A DNA stretch of 64,000 bases from DASSQJ01 sp963730165 (GTDB lineage Bacteria; Actinomycetota; Actinomycetes; Actinomycetales; Dermatophilaceae): positions 620,001 to 684,000 of the forward strand of contig CAVSQS010000005.1 of the NCBI GenBank assembly GCA_963730165.1, read 5' to 3'. The notes under the pieces were generated by a model. The model saw only the letters and a list, made by a program, of their open reading frames with translations, had not been told where the DNA came from and made no database searches. Positions 50,973 through 59,404 of this stretch are shown here, piece after piece (positions within the stretch are counted from its first letter, which is position 1; each line of letters begins with the position of its first letter). Made by a program: the position numbers and the translations under genes.

Positions 50973-51493
50973 GTCTCGCTCTCCCGTCGCCAGGTGAAGG
51001 ACTGTGCGTTGCAGCCGAACCCTTCGACGCGGACCACGGCAGGCCGCACCACCAGACCGGCCAGGTTGCGTCGGACGTCATCGTCGTCTCGATCGGGAGC
51101 CTTCGTATGACCCTGGCTGAGCAGGCGCGCGGACTCCCGCCGGTAGTGCGCCAGTGTCCACTCCGCAGTCTGGAACTCGACCGTTCCGCGGACGAAGACG
51201 ACGCGAGGCGGCAGCCAGCCGAAGTCGTAGACGGCAGGCTCCTCGTTGGTGGCCCCCGGTGCAGGGGAGCCGACCCAAGCCAGTTCCAGCCGGGGATTGG
51301 CGCGCAGCTGGGCGAGTCGCCTGTGGTGACGCCGCTGGATCAGGTGCACCGTCCAGTCGTCGTTGAGGGTTGCGCCCACTGTTCGGGTGACGGGGAAACC
51401 CTCGGCGTCGACGGTGGTGAGCTGAGCGAACCGAGCCTCCTCGGCCATGAAACGACGGACTGCCCGCTCAACCGACTCGGGGAGCTCAGCCAC
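50969..51493 (-). CDS. Pyridoxamine 5'-phosphate oxidase-like (FMN split-barrel) protein
   Basis: A 174-residue protein. VERAVRRFMAEEARFAQLTTVDAEGFPVTRTVGATLNDDWTVHLI (in parts) and NPRLELAWVG match the PNPOx-like flavin-binding split barrel; VRPAVVRVEGFGCNAQSFTW ends the domain. The GTG complementary to 51491-51493 has AGCAGGA 7 nt upstream; another GTG at 51511 is possible but its ribosome site is too close. It overlaps both neighbours, indicating one operon. Confidence 0.8.
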   Translation of the reverse strand: MAELPESVERAVRRFMAEEARFAQLTTVDAEGFPVTRTVGATLNDDWTVHLIQRRHHRRLAQLRANPRLELAWVGSPAPGATNEEPAVYDFGWLPPRVVFVRGTVEFQTAEWTLAHYRRESARLLSQGHTKAPDRDDDDVRRNLAGLVVRPAVVRVEGFGCNAQSFTWRRESET

Positions 51494-52328
51494 GGCTGCA
51501 GTCCTGCTCACGCCACGCCTCCCCCGACAACCAGCTGAGGTAGCTGGCCGCGGAGTCGGCGACGACCTGCGCCGCATCCTGTTCGACGACTCGAGTCCAC
51601 CAGCCGCCGTAGATGCGGTCATAGCGATGGTCCGCGACGGCATCGACGACTCGGCGAACGGCCTCGGCGGGCAGCGGGATGTGGTTGGGGTAGCTCCGCA
51701 TGAAGCTGACTCGGCCGAGGTCCATCGTGACCGTGATGGTGTCCCCGGTGAGCAGGGCGCCTCGCCCGTCGGCGGCGGATGGCACGTGAAGCACGCTGCT
51801 ACCGGCGAAGTGGCCGCCGCACTGGATGAGGTCGACGCCGGGTAGGGGTTGAGCCCGGCCGCGCCAGAGCCGCACCGTCGGGCCGCCACGAACCAGCCAC
51901 TCCTCGTCGTCCGTGTTGACCCACAGCGGCGCCTCGAAGAGTGTGCTCCACTCGACCTGCACTCCGTAGAAGTGCGGGTGGGAGGCTGCGACCGCTGCGA
52001 GGCCGCCGAGCGCGCGGACGCGATCGACGGCAGCCGCATCGAGGTAGCCGGGAGGGTCCCAGAGCAGGTTTCCTTCGGGAGTGAGCACGAGCACGCCCCG
52101 CTGCCCGATGCCGAACGTGGGCTCGACGCCGAGGCCGACCAGTCGGGGTTCCAGGTCCCTGAAGTCCACGCGGTAGCCGGCGCCCTCGAGCTCATCGAGA
52201 GTGGTCCAGCGCTGCCCGTCGTGAGCCACGTACTGCCTCTCGTCCGAACAGATCCGACAGGACGCGGGCGGCAGGGGCGAGGGCTCGTACTGGACGGCGC
52301 AGGTGCGACAGATCCACGCCTGGTTCAC
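51486..52328 (-). CDS. MBL-fold protein with N-terminal zinc ribbon
   Basis: A 280-residue protein. Cys7, Cys10, Cys24 and Cys27 (CRTCAVQYEP, CRICSDER) form a rubredoxin-like zinc ribbon. The MBL core has SHPHFYG (His117, His119) where the usual HxHxDH ends in Tyr-Gly, LIQCGGHFAGSSVLH with the third His, and LLTGDTITV with the bridging Asp. The metal site is thus altered. GTG start overlaps the stop of the FAD gene (GTGA). Hydrolytic role in the pathway is likely, substrate unknown. Confidence 0.83.
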   Translation of the reverse strand: MNQAWICRTCAVQYEPSPLPPASCRICSDERQYVAHDGQRWTTLDELEGAGYRVDFRDLEPRLVGLGVEPTFGIGQRGVLVLTPEGNLLWDPPGYLDAAAVDRVRALGGLAAVAASHPHFYGVQVEWSTLFEAPLWVNTDDEEWLVRGGPTVRLWRGRAQPLPGVDLIQCGGHFAGSSVLHVPSAADGRGALLTGDTITVTMDLGRVSFMRSYPNHIPLPAEAVRRVVDAVADHRYDRIYGGWWTRVVEQDAAQVVADSAASYLSWLSGEAWREQDCSRG

Positions 52329-53695
52329 TGTCCGCGCCCTTCCGCGACGTCCTCGGCGGCGAGGAGGGCCAGCCCGAGCGCAGGGAGGAGACCGTTTCCG
52401 GCAAGGTACCCGCCCGGCCCGTGGCCCGAGATGCTCATGGCGGCGCCGCCGGAGGCGTAGAGCCCTGGGACCGGCGAGCCGTCCGGATGCAGCACGTGCG
52501 CCTGCCCGTCGACCCGCAGCCCACCCTGGGTGTGGAACAGCGCCGGGCTGACCCTGACCCCGGCATAGGGGGGGTGGAGAGGCTGCTCCCACACTCGGCG
52601 ACCGAAGGAGTCCTCGCCGTGCCCGGTGGCGAGTGCCGCGACCGCGTCGAGCTCGCGGGCCAGACTGTCAGGGTCGAGGTCGAAAGCCGCAGCCAGCTCA
52701 CCGGGAGAGTCGGCCCAGCGCAAGGCACCGGAGTCGACGGTGTCACGGAAGTCAGTGAAGGCAAGGCAGGCGTCGTGGATGCGGCGGTCGAGGACGAGGA
52801 CGGCAGCCCCGCTGGGCTGGCGCAGGACCTCCCGCGCATATTCGGAGTATCCGACGGTCTCGTCACCGAACCGCTGACCTTGGTGGTTGACGAGGATCGC
52901 CCCGTGCATCACGGTCGCCCAGCCCACCAGGGTTCCCGCCGGCATGGCCAGAGCGGCATGGCCTTGGTAGGCGTCGAGGAAGGCGGTGTCAGCGCCCAGT
53001 CCGGTGCCCAATCGCAGTGCGTCCCCGCGCGACTCCGCGCTGCCGTGGTAGACCGCGCCCGCGATCTCGGGGATGTAGCGGGCAACGAGCTCCTCGTCGG
53101 CGCCGTAGCCGTTCGTCGCGAGCAGCACCGCTGAGGTGTCGATGTCCTCCACCCGACCATCCGGGTACGTGATCCCGACACCGCTCACGGCCCCGTCCGT
53201 GGCGTGCACCCGGGTCAACCGGGCCGGAGCCAGCATCATGATGGCGTCGTGGTCGTGGACCGCCTTCACCAGGCCGGCGAGGAGGCGGCGCCCTGAGCGA
53301 CCCGGGACCGTGTGGCAACGCAGCCGCGAGTGCCCCGGGTAGGGGAAGTCCGTGACGAGGCTCATCGGAAGTCCGGCATCGTCGGCGAGCCACGTGACGA
53401 GTCGGCCGCTGACCTCGGCGAGGCCCCGGGCCAAGGCGCGGTCCGCCTCGCCGTGGGTCTTGGCGAGGATGTCCTCGACGAATCTCTCCGGGGAGTCGTC
53501 GATGCCCGCTTCCATCTGCCAGCGGGTGCCGGCCCCCGGGACCATGGCGGTCGACATGGCGGTGTTGTTGCCGCGCTGGAAGTGCTTGCTGGCTTCCACG
53601 ACGAGGACCGACAGGCCCAGTTGGGCGCCGCGGAGCGCGGCGACCAGGCCGCCGCCAGCTCCGGCGACGATCAGGTCCGGGTTGGCGTCGCTCAT
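52325..53695 (-). CDS. FAD-dependent oxidoreductase (fumarate reductase/3-ketosteroid dehydrogenase-like)
   Basis: A 456-residue flavoprotein. The FAD motif DLIVAGAGGGLVAALRGAQLG followed by VVEASKHFQRGNNTAMSTA, and the C-terminal GLYASGGAAMSISGHGPGGYLAGNG, match the succinate dehydrogenase/fumarate reductase flavoprotein superfamily. AVLLATNGYG is the usual ATG-like motif. It is soluble without a signal peptide. It overlaps the racemase gene by 4 bp (ATGA). It may oxidise or reduce a C-C double bond in the pathway. Confidence 0.9.
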   Translation of the reverse strand: MSDANPDLIVAGAGGGLVAALRGAQLGLSVLVVEASKHFQRGNNTAMSTAMVPGAGTRWQMEAGIDDSPERFVEDILAKTHGEADRALARGLAEVSGRLVTWLADDAGLPMSLVTDFPYPGHSRLRCHTVPGRSGRRLLAGLVKAVHDHDAIMMLAPARLTRVHATDGAVSGVGITYPDGRVEDIDTSAVLLATNGYGADEELVARYIPEIAGAVYHGSAESRGDALRLGTGLGADTAFLDAYQGHAALAMPAGTLVGWATVMHGAILVNHQGQRFGDETVGYSEYAREVLRQPSGAAVLVLDRRIHDACLAFTDFRDTVDSGALRWADSPGELAAAFDLDPDSLARELDAVAALATGHGEDSFGRRVWEQPLHPPYAGVRVSPALFHTQGGLRVDGQAHVLHPDGSPVPGLYASGGAAMSISGHGPGGYLAGNGLLPALGLALLAAEDVAEGRGQ

Positions 53696-54363
53696 GCGCC
53701 GGCACCGCTCAGCGCCGGGTTCAGAAGCCCGGTTTCCGCAGCGACGGCCGCTGCCCGCAGTGCCGCGGCCGTGGGGTCGACGATGGCCGGCCCGGGACGG
53801 CCAGGGCGAACGTCCACGGCGGAGCAGCCGTTGATGACAGCGCCTGCCTCGGTCAGTTCTGCGACGGCTTCGGTGATGGCCGCATCCCAACTGTTGCCCA
53901 TGGAGATGTCGTCGAAGGTCAGATCGAGCACGCGTACGCCCTGGAACATGCGGTCCCAGCCATAGTCCCTGACACGCGCCGCAAGTTCGTCCGCGATGGC
54001 CTGGTTGCGAGCCACGGCGGCGAACGGCAGACCCAGTCCCATCAGGACGGAGGTGGAGAGGCGGAGGATGCCCAGCAGCGGGAGCCCGTTCTCCAACGTG
54101 GTCCCGACTCCGGGGTCGAGCACGCAGTCAGGGAGCACGGCATCGTACTCGCTGGGGCTGGTCCGTTCCGCTTCCTCGAGCACCAGCGCCTCCGAGCGGC
54201 GGATGTCTGCGGACGTCTCCAGCGCTCGAGGCACCCCCTGGTCACCGCGAAGGTCGACCAGATCGACGTGCAGTCCGTGAGGGGACAAGCGGTGGTAGCG
54301 CTGCTGCCGCCGGGACAGTTCGTCGGCACCGACGTGGATTGGTGTGATCGCCTTGATCCGCAT
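53692..54363 (-). CDS. Aspartate/glutamate/hydantoin racemase family protein
   Basis: A 223-residue protein with the two-cysteine active site of the Asp/Glu racemase superfamily: Cys80 in VLPDCVLDPG and Cys180 in VINGCSAVD. MRIKAITPIHVG at the start is typical of hydantoin racemase-like members. Members racemise amino acids or hydantoins, or isomerise maleate. It sits between the ABC importer genes and the FAD gene, so it probably acts early on the imported compound. Confidence 0.85.
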   Translation of the reverse strand: MRIKAITPIHVGADELSRRQQRYHRLSPHGLHVDLVDLRGDQGVPRALETSADIRRSEALVLEEAERTSPSEYDAVLPDCVLDPGVGTTLENGLPLLGILRLSTSVLMGLGLPFAAVARNQAIADELAARVRDYGWDRMFQGVRVLDLTFDDISMGNSWDAAITEAVAELTEAGAVINGCSAVDVRPGRPGPAIVDPTAAALRAAAVAAETGLLNPALSGAGA

Positions 54364-54409
54364 GTTCGTGCTTTCCCTTCGCTCTAGCTCGGCTCATGCG
54401 CTGCTCCGG

Positions 54410-55147
54410 TCACATCCCCAGATACGCGCTGCGCACGCGGGCGTCGTCGATGAGGTCCTTGCCAAGCCCACTGACCGCGATCGCGCCGCTCTCCATGACG
54501 TAGGCGCGGTCGCTGATGCGCAGGGCGTGGGCAGCGTTCTGCTCGACGAGTAGGACTGTCACACCACTGTCGCGGATGCGTTGGACGGCTTCCAACATTG
54601 CCGAGACGAGGTTCGGAGCCAATCCGATCGACGGCTCGTCGAGGGTCAGCAGGCGTGGCTCGGACATGAGGGCCCGTCCGAGCGCGAGCATCTGCTGCTG
54701 CCCGCCCGACATGGTGTCGGCTCGCTGCTGGAGGCGGTCCCTGAGGATGGGGAACAAGTCGAAGACCTCGGCCAGGGTCTTCGACCGGCCCTGCGGGGGG
54801 CGGACGTACGCTCCCATCTCGAGGTTCTCCTGCACCGTCAACCGGCCGAAGAGGGCGCGGTCCTGGGGGACGTGGATCAGCCCTCGCCGCACGATCTTGT
54901 CGGGACGCAGCCCCTGGATGGGTTCGTCCTCGAGCAGGATGCGCCCCACTCGCGGGGTGAGCATGCCGGAGATGGTGCGGAGCGTGGTGGTCTTCCCCGC
55001 CCCATTGGCCCCGATGAGCGCGACGATCTCACCGGCGTGGACCTCGAGGTCCAGCTCGTGCAGGATCTCCAGGCGGCGGTAGCCGGCGCACACCCCCTCA
55101 AGCCTCAGCAATGAGGGACTCCTCTCCGAGATAGGCCTCGACCACAC
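54410..55147 (-). CDS. livF: Branched-chain amino acid-type ABC transporter ATP-binding protein, LivF-like
   Basis: ATPase of a LIV-type (HAAT) importer: Walker A GANGAGKTT, Q-loop HVPQDRALFGRLTV, signature TMSGGQQQMLALGRA, Walker B LLTLDEPSIGLAP and LVEQNAAHALRISDRAYVMESG, which is diagnostic of LivF. The ATG at 55147 overlaps livG by 50 bp. A TTG at 55111 with GAGGAG 7 nt upstream gives a more usual length and may be the true start. The liv symbol denotes family only; the substrate need not be an amino acid. Confidence 0.9.
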   Translation of the reverse strand: MWSRPISERSPSLLRLEGVCAGYRRLEILHELDLEVHAGEIVALIGANGAGKTTTLRTISGMLTPRVGRILLEDEPIQGLRPDKIVRRGLIHVPQDRALFGRLTVQENLEMGAYVRPPQGRSKTLAEVFDLFPILRDRLQQRADTMSGGQQQMLALGRALMSEPRLLTLDEPSIGLAPNLVSAMLEAVQRIRDSGVTVLLVEQNAAHALRISDRAYVMESGAIAVSGLGKDLIDDARVRSAYLGM

Positions 55148-55829
55148 GAGGGTCTGCGGTGACCTGGTCCGGAGATCCCTCGGCCAGGACCTCGCCCTCG
55201 TGCAGCACCACCACGCGGTCGGAGAGCGCCATCACTGCAGCCATGATGTGTTCGATGAAGACGATGGTCATGCCGTCGTCGCGCAGGCCCCGCAGCAGGT
55301 CGATGAGGGGCAGGCGCTCGGTCGGGACCAACCCGGCGAGCACTTCGTCGAGCAACAGCAGTCGAGGGCGGAGGGCGAGCGCCCGGGCCAGCTCTAGTCG
55401 CTTGAGACCGGCGGTGGGGAGCACCGCGGCTGGTCGATCCCGCTCCGCCGCCAGGTCGACCCTTTCGAGTACCTCCTCCGCCGCGCGCAGGGCATCCCGA
55501 CGCCGGCGGTGGTGGGCGTGTGCGGCGACCGCAACGTTGTCCAAGACCGTCATGCTCTCGAACGGCCGCATGAGCTGGAAGGTGCGGACCACGCCATGGG
55601 CGGCAGTCCGCGATGCCGACCACCCGGTGATGTCCTGGCCGTCGAAGAACAGCTGGCCGGCACTGGGGGGCAGCTGTCCCGCGACCACGGAGAAGAGGGT
55701 GGTCTTACCGGCACCGTTCGGACCGATGATCCCCAGGAACTCGTTGGCCTCCACGTCCAGGTTCACATCGTGAAGGGCACGGAGCCCGCTGAAGGACTTC
55801 GACAGCTTCTCGATGTGCAAGAGCGTCAT
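55098..55829 (-). CDS. livG: Branched-chain amino acid-type ABC transporter ATP-binding protein, LivG-like
   Basis: A 243-residue ATPase: Walker A GPNGAGKTT, RTFQLMRPFESMTVLDNV, the degenerate signature LPTAGLKRLELARALA usual for LivG, Walker B LLLLDEVLAGL and FIEHIMAAVMALSDRV. I chose the ATG complementary to 55827-55829, which overlaps the livM stop (ATGA); an ATG three codons upstream is also possible. It pairs with LivF. Confidence 0.92.
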   Translation of the reverse strand: MTLLHIEKLSKSFSGLRALHDVNLDVEANEFLGIIGPNGAGKTTLFSVVAGQLPPSAGQLFFDGQDITGWSASRTAAHGVVRTFQLMRPFESMTVLDNVAVAAHAHHRRRRDALRAAEEVLERVDLAAERDRPAAVLPTAGLKRLELARALALRPRLLLLDEVLAGLVPTERLPLIDLLRGLRDDGMTIVFIEHIMAAVMALSDRVVVLHEGEVLAEGSPDQVTADPRVVEAYLGEESLIAEA

Positions 55830-56866
55830 CGGCGCCACCGGTCCCGGATGCTGCCGTAGATGCCCTTCGGGAGGAAGATCACGATGACGATGATCAGGGT
55901 CGCGTAGATGGCCACGTCCAGGCCACTACGGCCGGAGAGAAACGACAAGAAGGCGGGCGGGCTGCGCAGGACCGACGCGGTCACCTCCGACAGCGGCCCG
56001 ATGACGGCGGCTCCGATCAGCGGACCCCAGAGCGTGCCGATGCCACCGATCACGGCGGGGACGATCGCCTCGACCGAGACGTTGGCGCCGAAGGCGTTCT
56101 CGGGGTTCACGTACAGGTAGTACTGCGTGTAGAAGACACCGGCCGTGGCGGTGATCGCAGCGCTGACGGCGACTGCCGCCAGCTGGTAGCGCATGACGGG
56201 GATGGACAGGGACTCGGCCGCCACGTGATCGTCTCGAATCGCCATGATGTACTGGCCGGTTCGGACGTGCGCCATCGTGAGGTTGACCGCCAGTGCGAGA
56301 ACCAGCAGGCCACTGACGATCCAGAGGTAGTTGGGGCTTCCGACGGGGAACTGCATCTTCAGCCACGACGACTCGCTGAGGATGGGGATGTTGAAGCCGC
56401 GAGTGTCCTGCAGTGCCGTGGAGTTGGACGCGAGCAGCAGCAGCATCTGAGCGAACGCGAAGGTGGCGAGCGCGAAGTACGCGCCCTCCAACCTGTAGCG
56501 CAGGCACAGCCACCCGATCGCCACCCCGAACAGGGCCGCCAGCGCGGCGCCGACCACGAGGGAGAGCCACGGCGAGATGCCGTGCTCGACAAGCAAGTAG
56601 GCGTCAGTGTAGGCGCCGATCCCGAAGAAGGCGGCGTGCCCGAAGCTGAACATGCCGCCGTACCCGCTCATGACGTTCCAGCCCACCCCCATGATCGCGA
56701 AGATCAGGGTGCGGGCAGCGACCCCCTGCCGGGCTTCGGGAAGCAGCAACGGGAGGAGCGCCAGGACGACGGTGACGCCGACAAGGACGATGAGGTTGCG
56801 CCGTAGATCACCCCCGACGACAGGTCCAGCTTGCTGGCGCTCACGGGCCTCGGTGTCGACGCTCAC
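55826..56866 (-). CDS. livM: Branched-chain amino acid-type ABC transporter permease, LivM-like
   Basis: A 346-residue permease with about nine helices. GVGWNVMSGYGGMFSFGHAAFFGIGAY (in parts), RLEGAYFALATFAFAQ and the GGIGTLWGPLIGAAVIG loop are LivM signatures. GTG start overlaps the livH stop (GTGA). Confidence 0.94.
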   Translation of the reverse strand: MSVDTEARERQQAGPVVGGDLRRNLIVLVGVTVVLALLPLLLPEARQGVAARTLIFAIMGVGWNVMSGYGGMFSFGHAAFFGIGAYTDAYLLVEHGISPWLSLVVGAALAALFGVAIGWLCLRYRLEGAYFALATFAFAQMLLLLASNSTALQDTRGFNIPILSESSWLKMQFPVGSPNYLWIVSGLLVLALAVNLTMAHVRTGQYIMAIRDDHVAAESLSIPVMRYQLAAVAVSAAITATAGVFYTQYYLYVNPENAFGANVSVEAIVPAVIGGIGTLWGPLIGAAVIGPLSEVTASVLRSPPAFLSFLSGRSGLDVAIYATLIIVIVIFLPKGIYGSIRDRWRR

Positions 56867-57864
56867 TGGGTGGCTCCGAAGAGTCCCTGGGGGCGCAGCA
56901 ACAGCAGCAGGACGAAGACGACGAAGACGAGCAGCAGGGCACCGTTACCGGGCAGGTAGAGAGCACCGACGGTCTGGACGAGTCCGATCGTCAACCCACC
57001 GAGAAGCGCACCGCCGACGCTGCCCAGGCCGCCCAGCACCACGATGACGAAGGCCAGGATCGTGAACTGCTCGCCGGTGGCCGGGGTGAGGCTGAGGAAG
57101 GGCAGCACCAGTCCACCCGCTGCACCGGCGCACGCAGCGCCGAGGCCGAAGGTGAGGGCGTAGACGCCTCGCACGTTGACCCCCACCAGTGCCGCACCCT
57201 CGGAGCTCGCGGCGACCGACCGGATGGCCCGACCGAGACGCGTCCGCTGCAGGACGAGGGCCAGCCCCGCCGCCAACACGAGCGCCCCGACGAAGGCGAT
57301 GACCCTGGGGACCGGAGCGATCGCGCCGAAGATGCGCAGGTTGCCCTCGAAGGGCCCGTTGACGGACTTCGGCCGTCCGCCGAAGACGAGCAGCAGCACG
57401 TTCTGGATGAGGAGAGAGAGACCGAGGGTGACCAGGAGCTGGCTCTCGGTACCACGGCCCGACATCAGCGGGTTCAGCAGCGTGAGCTGCACGAGCCAAC
57501 CGATGAGGAACAACGCGGGGATGACGACCAGGGTCGCCAGGTAGCCGTCGATCCCGAAACCGGAGACCAGGGCGTAGGCGATGAACATGGCCAGGGTCAG
57601 GAGCGTCCCCTGGGCGAAGTTGACGATGCCGAGGACCCCGAAGATCAGGGTCAGGCCCATGGAGACCAGTCCGTAGACGCCGCCCAGCAGGATCCCCGTG
57701 ACGATCGACTGGGTGACGAGCTCGTGGCTGGTGCCCCCGAGGGCGTAGATGGCTGCGAGCGCGAGCGCCAGGGCCGACACGACGAGGGCGGTGAGCAGCC
57801 ATCGTGACTCCTTGAGCTTGAGCCAGGCTGGCCGGCTCTCGCTCGCCTGGCTGCTCACCACCAT
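56863..57864 (-). CDS. livH: Branched-chain amino acid-type ABC transporter permease, LivH-like
   Basis: A 333-residue permease with about eight helices. GILLGGVYGLVSMGLTLIFGVLGIVNFAQG, read in two parts, and VVLGGLGSVGGALLGGL are LivH signatures. GAGGCGG lies upstream of the ATG complementary to 57862-57864; longer in-frame starts upstream look non-coding. It follows the binding-protein gene by 49 nt. Confidence 0.93.
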   Translation of the reverse strand: MVVSSQASESRPAWLKLKESRWLLTALVVSALALALAAIYALGGTSHELVTQSIVTGILLGGVYGLVSMGLTLIFGVLGIVNFAQGTLLTLAMFIAYALVSGFGIDGYLATLVVIPALFLIGWLVQLTLLNPLMSGRGTESQLLVTLGLSLLIQNVLLLVFGGRPKSVNGPFEGNLRIFGAIAPVPRVIAFVGALVLAAGLALVLQRTRLGRAIRSVAASSEGAALVGVNVRGVYALTFGLGAACAGAAGGLVLPFLSLTPATGEQFTILAFVIVVLGGLGSVGGALLGGLTIGLVQTVGALYLPGNGALLLVFVVFVLLLLLRPQGLFGATQ

Positions 57865-57913
57865 CGAGGTGCCGCCTCGTCTCACCGGGGAACTGGTTCG
57901 TCGGGTGGGTACG

Positions 57914-59185
57914 TCACGAACCGGACGGAACCGCGGGCCAGCTGATCTTCGAGGTCTGGAACTTCTCCGGGTAGACCTGCTCGACCTTGCCGGACTGGAT
58001 CTGCATGACGATCGGGATCGCGTTCTTGTTCTGACCGGTCGAGTCGAACTCGATGGGCCCGTCGAACGCGAGCAGCGGTTCGCTGACGCTGACCGACGCC
58101 AGAGCATCCCGCAGCTTCTGCGGATCGCTGGAACCTGCCTTCTCCAGGCCGGCCGCGATCACCTGGACCGCTTCGTAGGAGAGCACCGCTGCGGTCTCCA
58201 TCGGCGAACCGTACTTCTGCTCGAAGCGCGACCTGATGTCCTTGACCTTCGCGCTGGTGGCGTCGTAGTGGTAGTTGGCGCTGAGGATGTTGCTGCCGCC
58301 GTTACCCGCGTCGCCCGGGAAGGCGTCGTCGTCGAAACCGCCGTCCGCGATGCCGTAGACGGCCTTGATGCTCGGCTTCGCCGCCGCGATCGACTTGGCG
58401 ATGAGGAGGCTGTCGGGGTAGTAGCCGGTGACGACGATCGCGTCGGGGTTGGCGGCAGCGGCCTGGCTGACCTGGGTGGTGGCATCGTTGAAGTTGGAGA
58501 GGTCGTAGGTGATCTCCTTGGCGACGGTGATGCCCTTTGCCTCGGCCTCCTTCTTGAAGGCCTTGAACACGCTGTCACCGAAGTCGCCGCTGATGTGGAT
58601 GTAGGACACCGTGCGGATCGGGTTCCCCTGGGCCTGCCCGATGGCGGCGAGGTCATCCGCTCCGCGGGTGCCCATGCTCGTGGCATTGGGCTGGATGCGG
58701 AAGCTGTACGTGTAGCCCTGCTGGAGGATCTGGTCGGCGACAGCCACATCGATGACGAGCGGCACCTTGCTGCGTTCCGCGACCGCGGCGACGTTCTGGG
58801 TCACGTCGCTCTGGTAGGTGCCGACGAGGGCGACGGCACCCGAGTTGATGATTCGCTGGGCCTCGCTCTGCCCCACGTCGGCCTTGCCCTGGCTGTCCCC
58901 GGACTCGACCTTGAGCTGCGCCCCGCCGAGCGCCTTGATCCCGCCGTTGCTGTTGATGTCGTCCGCGGCCATCTGCACCGCGTCGTCCATCAGCTTGCCG
59001 GCACCGGCCAGAGAGCCGGTGAGCGGGTGGATGGAGCCGATGGTGACGGCGCTGGCCGCCGACTGGCCGCCGCCCGCGGAACTGGTGTCCGTGCTCGTGC
59101 TCCCGGAGTTGCCGCACGCGGAGACCGTGAGGCCCAAAGCCGCAACCGCAGCCACCTGGCCGAAGAATCTACCCGCCCTTTGCAC
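57914..59185 (-). CDS. livK: ABC transporter substrate-binding lipoprotein, LivK-like
   Basis: A 423-residue lipoprotein. The signal peptide ends at the lipobox LTVSAC, followed by a Ser/Thr/Gly linker. The type I binding fold starts with VTIGSIHPLTGSLAGAGK and continues with DDINSNGGIKALGG and VALVGTYQSDVTQNVAAVAE. The GTG complementary to 59183-59185 has GAGGAGG 5 nt upstream. First gene of the ten-gene operon. A promoter (TTGACC-N17-TAGACA) and an IclR-type operator lie upstream. Confidence 0.93.
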   Translation of the reverse strand: MQRAGRFFGQVAAVAALGLTVSACGNSGSTSTDTSSAGGGQSAASAVTIGSIHPLTGSLAGAGKLMDDAVQMAADDINSNGGIKALGGAQLKVESGDSQGKADVGQSEAQRIINSGAVALVGTYQSDVTQNVAAVAERSKVPLVIDVAVADQILQQGYTYSFRIQPNATSMGTRGADDLAAIGQAQGNPIRTVSYIHISGDFGDSVFKAFKKEAEAKGITVAKEITYDLSNFNDATTQVSQAAAANPDAIVVTGYYPDSLLIAKSIAAAKPSIKAVYGIADGGFDDDAFPGDAGNGGSNILSANYHYDATSAKVKDIRSRFEQKYGSPMETAAVLSYEAVQVIAAGLEKAGSSDPQKLRDALASVSVSEPLLAFDGPIEFDSTGQNKNAIPIVMQIQSGKVEQVYPEKFQTSKISWPAVPSGS

Positions 59186-59238
59186 TTTGGCCTCCTCACT
59201 GGCCGCCTCGGACCTCACGGCTGCGTGGCCCGCTGGCT

Positions 59239-59255
59239 GTTCCTGCTGACGGAAC
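59239..59255. promoter_or_regulatory. IclR-type operator, site A (livK operon)
   Basis: GTTCCTGCTGACGGAAC. Lies about 13-30 bp downstream of the predicted livK transcription start, a repressor position. One of four 17-bp sites in which positions 2, 3, 5, 8, 10 and 13-17 are invariant. Confidence 0.65.
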
Positions 59256-59274
59256 GTTGGTTGCTGTAGGTCCG

Positions 59275-59303
59275 TGTCTAACATGTGTCGTCGGCACGGT
59301 CAA
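59275..59303 (-). promoter_or_regulatory. Promoter of the livK operon
   Basis: On the - strand TTGACC (59303-59298), 17-nt spacer, TAGACA (59280-59275). Good -35 match; site A lies just downstream. Confidence 0.5.
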
Positions 59304-59383
59304 CGCCTATCCCGCGGCCCAGACCGTTCGATATCCTGCTGTGACAAAGCCGCGAAGGCGCGGCGTCCACAGACGACAGCTCT

Positions 59384-59400
59384 TTCCGCCAGGGGGAACA
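59384..59400. promoter_or_regulatory. IclR-type operator, site B (iclR)
   Basis: TTTCCGCCAGGGGGAAC, ending 4 bp before the iclR-type ATG at 59405, so binding would block the regulator's own expression. Confidence 0.55.
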
Positions 59401-59404
59401 GCCA

